A stretch of DNA of 49,717 nucleotides, taken from the NCBI GenBank assembly GCA_016929775.1, contig JAFGIE010000253.1, positions 1-49,717 on the forward strand, in the 5' to 3' direction. The notes beneath the pieces were generated by a model. The model ran no database searches, was not told where the DNA came from, and was given only the letters and a program-made list of their open reading frames with translations. The stretch comes from Anaerolineae bacterium. Its GTDB lineage: Bacteria; Chloroflexota; Anaerolineae; JAFGEY01. Shown piece by piece: positions 8,451 through 16,546 of the stretch (position 1 is the stretch's first letter; the number at the start of each line of letters is the position of its first letter). The translations under genes were made by a program, and so were the position numbers.

Positions 8451-9434
8451 ATGGTCGACGCGGGACAGTTCGGCGAACTGCAGACACTGTGCCGGCGCTC
8501 CTTCCCGGAGCGACTGGACCAGCGCGTCTCCCAGATCCGGGCCATGGGTGGCGGACGCCACCCGGCGCTCGCCTTCGCCCTGTCGTGGCGCGAGGGACGG
8601 ACCCCGCGTGTCGAGAGGCTGGTCATGCGCCGCTACGCCGACGCGTGGACCTGGTGGTCGAGGTCGGACCACGAGAAGGCGCAGCGCGAGTGGGAGGTGG
8701 TGTGCTGGCTCTACGCACAGGGCTTCCCTGTCGCGACGCCTTACGCCTGGGGCACGGCGCGCGAGGGACCCTACCTCCTGGTCGGAGAGACGCGCGGGCG
8801 CGTGTTGTCGCTCGAAGACGAGGCCGATCGCCGGCGCTACGCCGAGGTAGCGGCAGGGCTACTGGCGCGCCTGCATAGCCTGAGCCCCCCGGGCGGCGTG
8901 CGACAGGTCCTGCCAGAGCTATCGGCCCGCCAAGTACTCGAGCGCGCTGCGGCACTGGCGGACGCGTGCGGCGCGGATGAGGTGGTTCAGGCGTGTGGCA
9001 CGCTGATGGCAGTTGAAGTGGAGGTGCTCCCTCTGTGCGTCGTGCACGGCGATCTGGACGCCGATCGCCTGCGCTGCGACGCGCAGGGCATCACCGCCGT
9101 GGACAGCTGGGAGAACGCCGCACTCGGCGACCCGCGGTGGGATCTGGCGCGTATAGCGCTGGCGCTGCGCACGCAGGGAGCAGATGCACAGGTCGAGGCG
9201 CTGTACAATGCCTACCCGGGACAGGGCGGCGCACCACCGGAGGCCATGCCCTATTGGGAAGCACTGTCAGCCCTCTACCGGTGGGCAACCGTCGAGTGGG
9301 CGGAGCGGACCGAGGCCCGGGTGAGGCTGGGTCCGCTCGACGAGCTACGCGCCGCAGCATGGCGCGCACTCGTCCGCCTGGAGCACGACCGATCGGTCAC
9401 AAGCCAACCCGGAGATGCCGCGCCCGCAGGCTAG
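8451..9434 (+). CDS. Aminoglycoside-phosphotransferase-fold (APH) kinase family protein
   Basis: 327-residue small-molecule kinase fold. The catalytic loop is HGDLDADRL (199-207), in place of the usual HGDLHPGN; the metal-binding block is VDSWENAALGDPRWDLA (from 217). Such proteins phosphorylate diverse small alcohols and many are not resistance enzymes. It is the first gene after the T-box terminator, with an AGAGGGCGGGG tract before the ATG, and precedes thrS by 77 bases. It should therefore be induced with thrS when tRNA-Thr is uncharged. That context hints at a substrate linked to threonine or homoserine metabolism, but homoserine kinase activity is only speculation. The lysine for ATP is not obvious in the N-lobe. 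Confidence 0.75.
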   Translation: MVDAGQFGELQTLCRRSFPERLDQRVSQIRAMGGGRHPALAFALSWREGRTPRVERLVMRRYADAWTWWSRSDHEKAQREWEVVCWLYAQGFPVATPYAWGTAREGPYLLVGETRGRVLSLEDEADRRRYAEVAAGLLARLHSLSPPGGVRQVLPELSARQVLERAAALADACGADEVVQACGTLMAVEVEVLPLCVVHGDLDADRLRCDAQGITAVDSWENAALGDPRWDLARIALALRTQGADAQVEALYNAYPGQGGAPPEAMPYWEALSALYRWATVEWAERTEARVRLGPLDELRAAAWRALVRLEHDRSVTSQPGDAAPAG

Positions 9435-9511
9435 CAGCGGCGGAGAGAGCCGCACGACCGGGAACCCAGCGGGGTCCGAGGGGACCGCGCTATGCATCAG
9501 GGAGGTAAACG

Positions 9512-11266
9512 ATGGCAGAACATGCAGACGACCAACTGCTGCGGATCCGTCACTCCGCATCGCACGTCATGGCACAGGCTGTACTCGAGATGTTCCCGGA
9601 CGCCAAGTTGGCGATTGGGCCGGCGATCGAGGACGGCTTTTACTATGACTTTGACCTACCCCGCCCTCTGACGCCGGAGGACCTGGCGCAGATCGAAGAA
9701 CGGATGAAAGAGATCCTGCGCGGCAAGCACCCGTTCGAGCGCCAAGAGATCGACCGCGCGCAGGCGATGGAGATGTTTGCCGATCAGCCCTACAAGTTAG
9801 AGCTGATCGCCGAACTGCCAGAGGGCGAGCCGATCTCGATCTACCGGCACGACACGTTCGTAGACCTGTGCCGCGGGCCGCACGTCGCGCACACGGGCGA
9901 GATCCGGCCCAACGCGGTCAAGATCATGTCCGCCGCGGGCGCGTACTGGCGCGGCGACGAGCACAACCCCATGCTGCAGCGGGTGTATGGCACAGCATGG
10001 CACAACCGCGTCGATCTGGACGCCTACCTGAAGCGATTGGCCGAGATCGAGGCGCGCGACCACCGCAAGCTGATCCGCGACCTGGACTTGGTCAGTTTTC
10101 AGGAAGAAGTGGGCGCCGGGCTCGCGCTGTGGCACCCCAAGGGCGGGCGGATGCGCGTCCTGATCGAGGACTACTGGCGCAAGCTGCACTACGAAGGCGG
10201 CTATGACATCGTCTTTACGCCGCACATCGGGCGCGCCAATCTGTGGGAGACGTCCGGACACCTGGACTTTTACCGGGACGGGATGTACTCGCCCATGGAC
10301 ATCGAGGGACAAGAGTACTATATCAAGCCCATGAACTGCCCGTTCCAGATCATGATCTACAAGTCACAGACACGGTCGTACCGGGATCTGCCCTTGCGGT
10401 GGGCCGAGCTGGGTACGGTGTACCGCTACGAGCGCAGTGGGACGCTGCACGGCTTGCTGCGGGTGCGCGGCTTCACGCAGGATGACGCACACGTGATCTG
10501 CACGCCCGAACAGATCGACGCCGAGATCCTGCGCGTGCTGGACTTTAGCCTGAACCTGCTGCGGGGCTTTGGCTTTGAGCAGTTCCGGTTCGACCTGAGC
10601 GTGCGCGATCCCGCCAACCTCGGCAAGTACGCGGGCGAGGACGCGATGTGGGTCCAGGCTGAGGCCTCGTTGGCGAAAGCGTTGGAGGCGCGCAGCCTGC
10701 CCTACCAGCGCATGGAAGGCGAGGCTGTGTTCTATGGCCCCAAGATCGACATCCACATCCAGGATGCACTGGGACGGACGTGGCAGTGCACGACGATCCA
10801 GTTCGACTTTAACCTGCCCGGGCGGTTTGACATGACGTACATCGGCGAGGACGGCGAGGCGCACCGTCCGTACATGGTGCACCGCGCCCTGCTCGGCAGC
10901 CTGGAACGCTTTTTCGCGCTGCTCGTCGAGCACTATGCCGGGGCGTTCCCAGTGTGGTTGATGCCGGTCCAGGCTGTGGTGATCCCGATCGCCGATCGCC
11001 ACAACGCATACGCCGAGCAGGTGTTGTCACAGCTAGAGGATGCCGGGATCCGGGCTGAGGCGAACCTGTCGGGTGACCGGATGAACGCCAAGATCCGGGA
11101 TGCGCAGATGCTCAAGATCCCGTACATGCTCGTGGTCGGCGACCGTGAGATGGAAGCCGAGCAGGTGAACCTGCGCCTGCGCGACGGCAGCACGCCCGGC
11201 GCGATTGACGTCGCCGCGTTCGTCGCGCTCGTACAGGGTGCCATCGCAGAGAGACGCGTGCTGTAA
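9512..11266 (+). CDS. thrS: Threonyl-tRNA synthetase lacking the TGS domain
   Basis: 584-residue class II synthetase that charges tRNA-Thr. The N-terminal TGS domain (about 60 residues in E. coli) is missing: the protein begins almost directly with the editing domain, HSASH (14-18) and C120/H124 in CRGPH. The catalytic core has motif 2 around RYERSG (305-310) and zinc ligands C276, H327 and H457, the canonical Cys-His-His set. The anticodon-binding domain forms the last about 100 residues. AGGGAGG precedes the ATG at 9512. It is controlled by the upstream T-box. TGS-less forms are known in several bacterial groups. Confidence 0.95.
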   Translation: MAEHADDQLLRIRHSASHVMAQAVLEMFPDAKLAIGPAIEDGFYYDFDLPRPLTPEDLAQIEERMKEILRGKHPFERQEIDRAQAMEMFADQPYKLELIAELPEGEPISIYRHDTFVDLCRGPHVAHTGEIRPNAVKIMSAAGAYWRGDEHNPMLQRVYGTAWHNRVDLDAYLKRLAEIEARDHRKLIRDLDLVSFQEEVGAGLALWHPKGGRMRVLIEDYWRKLHYEGGYDIVFTPHIGRANLWETSGHLDFYRDGMYSPMDIEGQEYYIKPMNCPFQIMIYKSQTRSYRDLPLRWAELGTVYRYERSGTLHGLLRVRGFTQDDAHVICTPEQIDAEILRVLDFSLNLLRGFGFEQFRFDLSVRDPANLGKYAGEDAMWVQAEASLAKALEARSLPYQRMEGEAVFYGPKIDIHIQDALGRTWQCTTIQFDFNLPGRFDMTYIGEDGEAHRPYMVHRALLGSLERFFALLVEHYAGAFPVWLMPVQAVVIPIADRHNAYAEQVLSQLEDAGIRAEANLSGDRMNAKIRDAQMLKIPYMLVVGDREMEAEQVNLRLRDGSTPGAIDVAAFVALVQGAIAERRVL

Positions 11267-11439
11267 GCCAAAGGGTGCGCGCACTGCGCGCGGATCGGCC
11301 CATCCAACAACCAACGGGCGGCGCGGCGATCTGGCGCTGCCTGCAGGCGAGCGTAGCTGCAGGTCGCCCCGATCGCGGCGCTGCCCCCTAGACCGCCAAG
11401 CCCGTCGCGAGGGCGCAGGCCTGGCGCACTGGAGCGCAC

Positions 11440-12108
11440 ATGTCGGGCGACTGCCCCTACCAGCTGACGCTGTGCGTCCTGTACAGCATCTTCTCGATCA
11501 TCCGCATCCACTACAGCCGCGCAGCTAGGCACGCCCAGGGGCACGTCGGGGTGCGGTCGCGTTCGCTGGGCACAGCGGACGCGCGGTTCCTGACCGCGCT
11601 GATCGCCTACGAGGTGGTCACCTTTGTGCTGTATGTCTTTGCCGGGCGCTCGCTCTCCTGGGCGGCGCTGCCCCTGGCGGCATCCCTGCGCTGGACAGGC
11701 CTCGTGCTGGGCGCCGGGGCGCTGGCGCTCTTTGTGTGGGTCCACCGCAGCCTGGGCAGCAGCTTCTCCCGTTCTCCAGACGTGGACGGGCGGCAGGCCC
11801 TGGTGATCGACGGGCCGTACCGCTGGGTGCGGCACCCCATGTACGCGGCGTTCTACCTGCTGCACCTTGCGGCAGCGCTGCTCAGCGCGAACGGGCTGAT
11901 CGCCCTCACGTGGCTGGGAGGATTGACCGCCTTTGTCGCCTCTCGCGTCGACGCAGAAGAGGCAGCGCTGGTCGACGCCTTTGGGGAGGCCTACGCCGCA
12001 TACGCGCGCCACACGGGTCGCTTTGTGCCCCGCCTGGGGGCTCGTCCGTGGGTCCAGCGCCGCCCGGTTGACGTGCGGATCACGCACGACGGAGATCGAG
12101 CCACGTGA
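11440..12108 (+). CDS. Isoprenylcysteine carboxyl methyltransferase-family membrane protein
   Basis: 222-residue membrane methyltransferase of the ICMT/PEMT type. Four to five hydrophobic segments are followed by the family block GPYRWVRHPMYAAF (about 126-139) and the distal E-A/Y-A-RHTGRFVP segment, which together form the S-adenosylmethionine site. Bacterial members methylate lipids or small molecules and seldom prenylated proteins. GGAG lies six bases before the ATG. The stop overlaps the GTG start of the DUF2085 gene (GTGA), so the two are coupled. The 11267-11439 gap before it holds GC-rich inverted repeats but no convincing terminator. Confidence 0.8.
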   Translation: MSGDCPYQLTLCVLYSIFSIIRIHYSRAARHAQGHVGVRSRSLGTADARFLTALIAYEVVTFVLYVFAGRSLSWAALPLAASLRWTGLVLGAGALALFVWVHRSLGSSFSRSPDVDGRQALVIDGPYRWVRHPMYAAFYLLHLAAALLSANGLIALTWLGGLTAFVASRVDAEEAALVDAFGEAYAAYARHTGRFVPRLGARPWVQRRPVDVRITHDGDRAT

Positions 12109-12944
12109 CCCCAGACCCGACGCCCGACACCCCACGCTCGAATCGCGTCGCGCAAAGCGCGAGATGGCACCGCGTGGCGGTCCTCGCCGGCGCACTGGTT
12201 GTGCTCGGGTACCTGCTTGCCCCGCCGCTGGCGCCGCTGGAGAAGGCTAACCTGGTCGGATACGCAATCTGTCACCAGATCCCGGAGCGGTCGTTCCACA
12301 TCGCCGGTCACCAGCTTCCGCTCTGCGCGCGCTGTACGGGCACCTACGTGGGCGTGGCAATTGGGTTCCTGTCGATGGCGCTGTGGGGCCGCTGGCGCGC
12401 AGCAGAACTACCGCGGACGTGGCTGATCGTCGTCCTGGCAGGCTTTGTCGCCCTCATGGGCGTCGACGGGCTGAACTCGTACATCCACCTGATCCGGGGA
12501 CGCGCACTGCTGTACGAACCGCGCAACTGGCTGCGCGCCGCGACCGGAAGCCTGAACGGCATCGCATTGAGCACGATCGTGTCGCCGATCTATCACTACA
12601 CGCTGTGGCGTACGCCGTCGCCGCTCCGCTCGGTAGCACACGCGTGGCAGCTGCTGGGGTGCGTCGGCCTCGCGGCGGGCGCGATCGTGGTCGTACAGAG
12701 CGAGCCAGCGTGGCTACTCTACCCGATCTCGCTGTTGTCGACGGCAGGGGTGCTGTGGATGTTGACCCTGGTCAACACGATGATCGCCCTGATCGTGCTG
12801 CACCGGGACAGCCAAGCCGAAACGTGGCAGGACGGTGCGCGCTGGACGCTCTTCGGGCTGATCGGGACCCTGCTCGAGCTGACGGCAATGGGGACGGCAC
12901 GCTACCTGCTCACGGGCACGCTCGGCTGGCCCCTAACGACGTGA
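12105..12944 (+). CDS. DUF2085 family membrane protein
   Basis: 279-residue polytopic protein with about six hydrophobic segments. The family-defining cysteines and histidine are present: ICHQIPERSF (C56) and PLCARCTGTYVG (C74, C77), just before a membrane helix, a pattern suggesting a small metal or redox site at the membrane face. Function of DUF2085 is unknown. It begins at a GTG overlapping the stop of the methyltransferase gene, so the pair is likely translated together; a role with lipid-linked substrates is possible but unproven. Confidence 0.8.
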   Translation: MTPDPTPDTPRSNRVAQSARWHRVAVLAGALVVLGYLLAPPLAPLEKANLVGYAICHQIPERSFHIAGHQLPLCARCTGTYVGVAIGFLSMALWGRWRAAELPRTWLIVVLAGFVALMGVDGLNSYIHLIRGRALLYEPRNWLRAATGSLNGIALSTIVSPIYHYTLWRTPSPLRSVAHAWQLLGCVGLAAGAIVVVQSEPAWLLYPISLLSTAGVLWMLTLVNTMIALIVLHRDSQAETWQDGARWTLFGLIGTLLELTAMGTARYLLTGTLGWPLTT

Positions 12945-13148
12945 GCATGCGCAACCCCTTGCATCGATCGATCGTATTGTAGGTACCGAGACCAAGACGC
13001 TTTCGCTGCCCCTTGGAGAGCGCCCTGGCAAGCGATAGCCGCACGACGCACTCTCGCCGAGCACGCCCGCTGCGCGGCGGGAGCGAGAGAGCACGTAAGC
13101 CGTCCCCGGACCGGCGGCGGTTCGGGCTAGAGAGTAGAGGAGGCTCAC

Positions 13149-13811
13149 ATGGACATCGGCAGGTCATTCTCGTACATCACCGAGGACGAAGACTGGTTGA
13201 GGAAGGTGTTGATCGGCGGGCTGCTGACGCTGATCCCGGTAGTCGGGCAGTTCTACGGCATCGGGTATGCGCTCGAGGCCTTGCGGAACGTGATCCACGG
13301 ACGAGAGCTCCCGCTCCCTGAACCGGTGGAGGAGTTCGGCGAAAAGCTGGTCCAGGGACTGCTCGCCTGGGTGATCTTACTGATCTGGAGCCTGCCCCTG
13401 ATCATCGTCGGGGCATGCGCGAGCGGCGGCGCCGCCGCGTTCGCCGAGGGCATCAGGGACCAGGACACGGGGACCCTGATCGGGACGTTCTGGGGCCTGT
13501 GCTTTGGCTGCTTGGGCCTGATCCTCGGGATCGCCGTGGGCCTCGTGGCGCCCTTTGTCCTGGCAACCTATGCCGAGACAGGTGAGTTCGGCGCGGCGCT
13601 CAAGGTGGGGACGATCTTGCGCATGATGTGGGCCAACATCGGACCGGCGTTCATCGCCCTGCTGGTCGTCTTGCTGGCGGGCATGCTCGCCTCGATCGCG
13701 GGGACGATCCTGTGCGGGATCGGGCTCTTTGCCACAATGTTCTATGCACAGCTCGTAGCGGCATACCTGTACGGCACGCTCTACGCCCAGGCCAAGCCAG
13801 CGGTGTCCTAG
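13149..13811 (+). CDS. DUF4013 family membrane protein
   Basis: 220-residue protein with about five hydrophobic segments, many separated by glycine-rich turns. The N-terminal SFSYITEDEDWLRKVLIGG block is typical of DUF4013 proteins, which are uncharacterised integral membrane proteins common in Archaea, Chloroflexota and Gram-positives. AGGAGG stands six bases upstream of the ATG. The preceding gap (12945-13148) has no clear promoter; a TTGCAT at 12959 lacks a well-spaced -10. A strong hairpin follows the stop. Confidence 0.78.
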   Translation: MDIGRSFSYITEDEDWLRKVLIGGLLTLIPVVGQFYGIGYALEALRNVIHGRELPLPEPVEEFGEKLVQGLLAWVILLIWSLPLIIVGACASGGAAAFAEGIRDQDTGTLIGTFWGLCFGCLGLILGIAVGLVAPFVLATYAETGEFGAALKVGTILRMMWANIGPAFIALLVVLLAGMLASIAGTILCGIGLFATMFYAQLVAAYLYGTLYAQAKPAVS

Positions 13812-13837
13812 CGCCAGGCCCACGCCCGCGAGGAGGG

Positions 13838-13868
13838 GCACTCGCGCCGGGCACGCCGGCGCGAGTGC
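13838..13868 (+). terminator. Probable terminator after the DUF4013 gene
   Basis: Perfect 13-base-pair stem GCACTCGCGCCGG / CCGGCGCGAGTGC with a five-base loop, followed by TATTGTGCG. The stem is strong but the T-tract is poor, so termination may be partial. Confidence 0.55.
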
Positions 13869-13925
13869 TATTGTGCGTCTCCCCTCCATCCCCGGCGAGG
13901 CATCCTACGCGTCTGGAGGAGCGCC

Positions 13926-15356
13926 ATGAACGTCAAGCGACCCAACATCCTCTGGATCTGCACGGACCAGCAGCGCTACGACACGGTGCGCGCGCTGGGC
14001 AACGCTGCGATCCGGACCCCCAACCTCGACCGGCTGGTCCGAGAGGGGGTCGCGTTCACGCGCGCCTACTGCCAGTGTCCGATCTGCACCCCGAGCAGGG
14101 CCAGTGCCCTGACCGGGCGCTATCCGAGCACGATCCACGTCAACCGGAACGGGAATGCCTTCTTCCCAGGTGAGGTCGAGCTGATCACACGCCGCCTGGC
14201 GCGCGAGGGCTATGACTGCGGATTGGCGGGCAAGCTGCACCTCTCGGCGGCGAACGGGCGCGTGGAAAAGCGACCCGACGACGGATACCGGGTCTTCAAG
14301 TGGAGCCACCACCCGACGCCCGAGCCCTACTGGCCCACCGCCGCGCACGCCTACCAGCAGTGGCTGCACGACCAGGGCCACGCTTGGGACGAGATCTATG
14401 GCGCCGAGACCGTCCCGGGCTGGACGCCGAACGCATACAGCGGCGCGGGCGTGCCTGCGGCGCTGCACCAGACCACGTGGTGCGCCAACGAGGCGATCGC
14501 GTTCATGCGCGAGGCCCGAGATGGGCCGTGGCTGATGAGCGTGAACCCATTTGACCCGCACCCGCCCTTCGACCCGCCTGCCGAGTACCTGGCGCGCATG
14601 GACGTGGACGCGATGCCCTTACCCCTTTTCCAGCCCGAAGAGCTGGAGAGCCAGCTCGACTTCCTGGGGATCGACTTCCAGACCGAAGAGCCGGTCGACC
14701 CGTCCACCTATGACGCGCGGCGCATGGTCGCCGCGTACTATGCGCAGATCGAGCTGATCGACGATCAGGTGGGCCACATGCTCGACGCGCTGGAGGAGAG
14801 CGGGCAGCGCGAGAACACGATCGTGATCTATACCAGCGACCACGGAGAGATGCTGGGCGACCACGGCTTGCTGTGGAAGGGGTGCCGCTTCTACGAGGGC
14901 CTGGTGCACGTGCCGCTGATCCTGGCATGGCCCGGGCACTACCAGGCTGGGCTGCGGTGCGACGCCCTGGTCGAACTGGTCGACCTAGCGCCGACGCTCT
15001 TGCAATCGCTGGGCTTGCCGGTCCCGGACGAAGTGCAGGGCCGATCGCTGCTGCCCCTCTTGCAGGGTAAGGGCGATGGCGTGCACCGCGCCTTTGTGCG
15101 CGCCGAGTACCACGACGCGCTGGACCGGGCGCACGCCAGTCACGCCAACATGATGTTTGACGGCAGGCACAAGCTGGCGGTGTATCACGGGGTACCCACC
15201 GGCGAGCTGTACGACCTGGAGCGCGACCCGCACGAGTTCGTCAACCTGTGGGACGATCCAGGGAGCCAGGAGCTCAAGTACAGTATGCTAGAGTCCCTGT
15301 TTGACGCGGTGATGCTCGCCACGGACGAAGGACAACCGCGCGTGGGCCGGTTCTGA
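13926..15356 (+). CDS. Sulfatase family protein (arylsulfatase-like)
   Basis: 476-residue type I sulfatase. The N-terminus PNILWICTDQQ supplies the metal-binding Asp, and CTPSR (54-58) is the sulfatase signature whose Cys is converted to formylglycine by a maturase. TSDHGEMLGDHG (about 300) provides further metal ligands. There is no signal peptide, so the enzyme is probably cytoplasmic, unlike many polysaccharide sulfatases. GGAGG lies upstream of the ATG. It is followed 11 bases later by a DUF4126 gene. Alternative activity as a phosphonate monoester hydrolase of the same superfamily cannot be excluded. Confidence 0.88.
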   Translation: MNVKRPNILWICTDQQRYDTVRALGNAAIRTPNLDRLVREGVAFTRAYCQCPICTPSRASALTGRYPSTIHVNRNGNAFFPGEVELITRRLAREGYDCGLAGKLHLSAANGRVEKRPDDGYRVFKWSHHPTPEPYWPTAAHAYQQWLHDQGHAWDEIYGAETVPGWTPNAYSGAGVPAALHQTTWCANEAIAFMREARDGPWLMSVNPFDPHPPFDPPAEYLARMDVDAMPLPLFQPEELESQLDFLGIDFQTEEPVDPSTYDARRMVAAYYAQIELIDDQVGHMLDALEESGQRENTIVIYTSDHGEMLGDHGLLWKGCRFYEGLVHVPLILAWPGHYQAGLRCDALVELVDLAPTLLQSLGLPVPDEVQGRSLLPLLQGKGDGVHRAFVRAEYHDALDRAHASHANMMFDGRHKLAVYHGVPTGELYDLERDPHEFVNLWDDPGSQELKYSMLESLFDAVMLATDEGQPRVGRF

Positions 15357-15367
15357 GGAGGGTAGTC

Positions 15368-15949
15368 GTGGACGCATTCAGCGGGATATTCACAAGTTTC
15401 GGGCTCTCGACGTCCGCGGGGCTGAACGCCTACCTGCCCCTGCTGATCGTTGGCCTGCTTTCGCGGTTCACCAACCTGATCCGACTGAACGAGCCCTTTG
15501 ACGCACTGGAAAGCTGGTGGACGATCGGCGTACTCGTCGTGCTGGCGACGATCGAGATCCTGGCGGACAAGATCCCGGTCGTAGACAGCATCAACGACGT
15601 GATCCAGACCTTCATCCGGCCCATTGCGGGGGCGATCCTGTTCGCCGCCAACGCGAATGCCATCGCCGACATCCACCCCGTGCTGGCGATGATCTGTGGG
15701 CTGCTGATCGCCGGCACCGTGCACGTCGCCAAAGCGGTCGCACGCCCGATCGTCACCGTTGCGACCGCGGGCGCCGGCGACCCGGTCGTGAGCACAGCTG
15801 AGGACATCGTGTCGGCGCTCACGGCGCTCCTCTCGGTCCTCCTGCCCGTACTGATGGGGGTTGTCCTGCTCGTCGCCGTGCTGATCATCGGCTGGTGGCT
15901 CTGGGCGCGGGAACGCCAGCGTCGAGCCGGGCGACACGGCAGCGTGTAA
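15368..15949 (+). CDS. DUF4126 family membrane protein
   Basis: 193-residue protein with the DUF4126 hallmark GLSTSAGLNAYLPLL near the N-terminus and repeated hydrophobic segments rich in small residues, ending in a basic tail. The family is uncharacterised. The start is GTG with GAGGAGGG upstream, 11 bases after the sulfatase stop, so the two genes are likely one transcript. Confidence 0.75.
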   Translation: MDAFSGIFTSFGLSTSAGLNAYLPLLIVGLLSRFTNLIRLNEPFDALESWWTIGVLVVLATIEILADKIPVVDSINDVIQTFIRPIAGAILFAANANAIADIHPVLAMICGLLIAGTVHVAKAVARPIVTVATAGAGDPVVSTAEDIVSALTALLSVLLPVLMGVVLLVAVLIIGWWLWARERQRRAGRHGSV

Positions 15950-16040
15950 CCTGCGCGTGGCGCACTGCGTATAGATCGCGAGAGCAGGGTAGAAGGTCAG
16001 AGTGGGAGCCCCACCCCAAGTGGGGCGACGAGAGCACACC

Positions 16041-16445
16041 ATGAACTGTCCAACCTGTGGCGCGCCGAACCCAGAAGGCGCGACGAGCTGCCAGGAGTGC
16101 GGGCGCACGCTGCCGCAGTCACTGCCCGAGGCTTCCCCCTCGTTGGCGCCGCCGACGAGCGACGTGGCGGTCGCGAGCCTGGTGTGTGGCATCCTGAGCT
16201 GGTCGTTCCTGCCCTTTGTCGGCGCGATCCTGGCGGTGATCTTGGGACACGTCGCCAAGACCGACATCCAGAACAGCGACGGCGCCCTCGGCGGAGATGG
16301 GATCGCAACGCTCGGGCTGCTGCTCGGGTACGCCAACCTGGGCCTCGCGGCGCTGGCGTTGATTGGCGCCGTACTCCTCACCGCGCTGGGGATCGCGATC
16401 CCGATCTGGCTGGGGATCTCCGGCGCGTGCGGCGCGATGGGCTAA
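16041..16445 (+). CDS. Zinc-ribbon protein with DUF4190-like membrane domain
   Basis: 134 residues. A short zinc ribbon (CPTCGAPNPEGATSCQECG, residues 3-21; four cysteines) is followed by a Pro/Ser linker and two to three hydrophobic segments with the DUF4190-like pattern VASLVCGILSW and GHVAKTDI. Such small anchored zinc-ribbon proteins are common in Gram-positive and Chloroflexota genomes and have no assigned role. An ATG at 16041 is chosen because the upstream extension lacks a ribosome-binding site and the ribbon normally sits at the N-terminus. Confidence 0.7.
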   Translation: MNCPTCGAPNPEGATSCQECGRTLPQSLPEASPSLAPPTSDVAVASLVCGILSWSFLPFVGAILAVILGHVAKTDIQNSDGALGGDGIATLGLLLGYANLGLAALALIGAVLLTALGIAIPIWLGISGACGAMG

Positions 16446-16546
16446 GCGCGCGATAGTAGGTGCCCTCCGGTAGACCTATGCTGGTACGCCCGCACCTCGA
16501 GCGGGTCGCCCACCGGTTTCCCTCCTGTCTGCTGCAGACAGCGCGG

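Noticed and set aside
8451..9434. Aminoglycoside resistance gene
   Set aside because: The fold is APH-like, but the catalytic loop is not that of resistance enzymes and the T-box/thrS context suggests a metabolic role.
16446..16546. Terminator between the convergent DUF4190 gene and the SHMT-GcvT gene
   Set aside because: A CTGTCTG/CAGACAG inverted repeat exists but has no T-tract on either strand.
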